A DNA stretch of 5,870 bases from positions 1 to 5,870 of the forward strand of contig CALZMS010000074.1 in the NCBI GenBank assembly GCA_945788595.1, read 5' to 3'. Origin of the DNA: an uncultured Lachnospiraceae bacterium (GTDB lineage Bacteria; Bacillota; Clostridia; Lachnospirales; Lachnospiraceae). Positions 5,802 to 5,870 of the stretch are shown here, piece by piece. Every line of letters begins with the position of its first letter. Positions within the stretch are counted from its first letter, which is position 1. The position numbers and the translations under genes are program-made. The notes under the pieces are model-generated. The model worked only from the letters and a program-made list of their open reading frames with translations, was not told the origin of the DNA and ran no database searches.

Positions 5802-5870
5802 AGCCACTACATAAATGGGGCTGACACTGACAAGCGGGCGTGCGGCCTCCGGGTATATGCATAATCCTCG

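Larger units (their letters stand above)
5515..5870. other. Upstream intergenic region of the exporter operon, no supported gene
   Basis: Apart from the repeats and promoter candidates listed separately, I see only weak open frames. One is a 35-codon minus-strand frame at 5530-5637. Another is a plus-strand frame from ATG 5815 to the window edge. A third is a minus-strand frame entering from the edge and ending near 5738. None has a ribosome site or a recognised motif. The end of the neighbouring upstream gene is not identifiable. Confidence 0.5.

Noticed and set aside
5815..5870. Plus-strand frame starting ATG at 5815 and open to the edge
   Set aside because: It has no ribosome site, only 18 codons are visible, and no motif is present.
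1..5870. CRISPR array, tRNA or rRNA
   Set aside because: No regularly spaced direct repeats, no tRNA-like cloverleaf and no rRNA sequence were seen on either strand.

Overview
The window looks like chromosomal DNA from a Clostridia-type Firmicute, most likely a gut Lachnospiraceae relative. This is an inference. It rests on strong AGGAGG-type ribosome sites before every gene, a SecA of Firmicute type carrying an extra PPXD segment that I associate with Lachnospiraceae, and a GldA / fused GldF-GldG / DUF4340 exporter operon of the kind found in these bacteria. All recognised genes are on the minus strand.

Layout, low to high coordinates. (1) 1-1068 is the N-terminal 356 codons of secA, cut by the window edge, with its own sigma-A-like promoter at 1111-1139. 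(2) 1140-1783 has no convincing gene. It holds two hairpin elements, 1175-1385 and 1568-1769, around an AT-rich spacer. (3) 1784-5499 is a three-gene operon with ATG-overlap or zero-gap junctions, transcribed in the order ATPase (GTG start at 5499), fused permease/auxiliary protein, DUF4340 membrane-anchored protein. (4) 5500-5870 is the operon's upstream region. It has a tandem 16-bp direct repeat around a TATAAT box and a nested inverted repeat, but no supported gene.

The three operon genes should form one envelope complex. The ATPase drives a membrane permease fused to an extracytoplasmic GldG/IFT52-like domain, with the DUF4340 protein as an anchored partner. The substrate is not evident. 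SecA is the general secretion motor and is functionally independent.

The most interesting content is the hairpin pair. Each element has a 44-49 bp, almost perfect inverted repeat enclosing a core of exactly 113 nt. The two cores align without gaps, in opposite orientation, at about 69% identity (78/113, counted by hand). They fold into the same multi-helix structure with about nine compensatory base-pair changes. The long outer arms share no evident sequence between copies. This combination of a conserved folded core and private, self-complementary arms suggests a structured RNA family or a mobile hairpin element that I cannot match to a named family.
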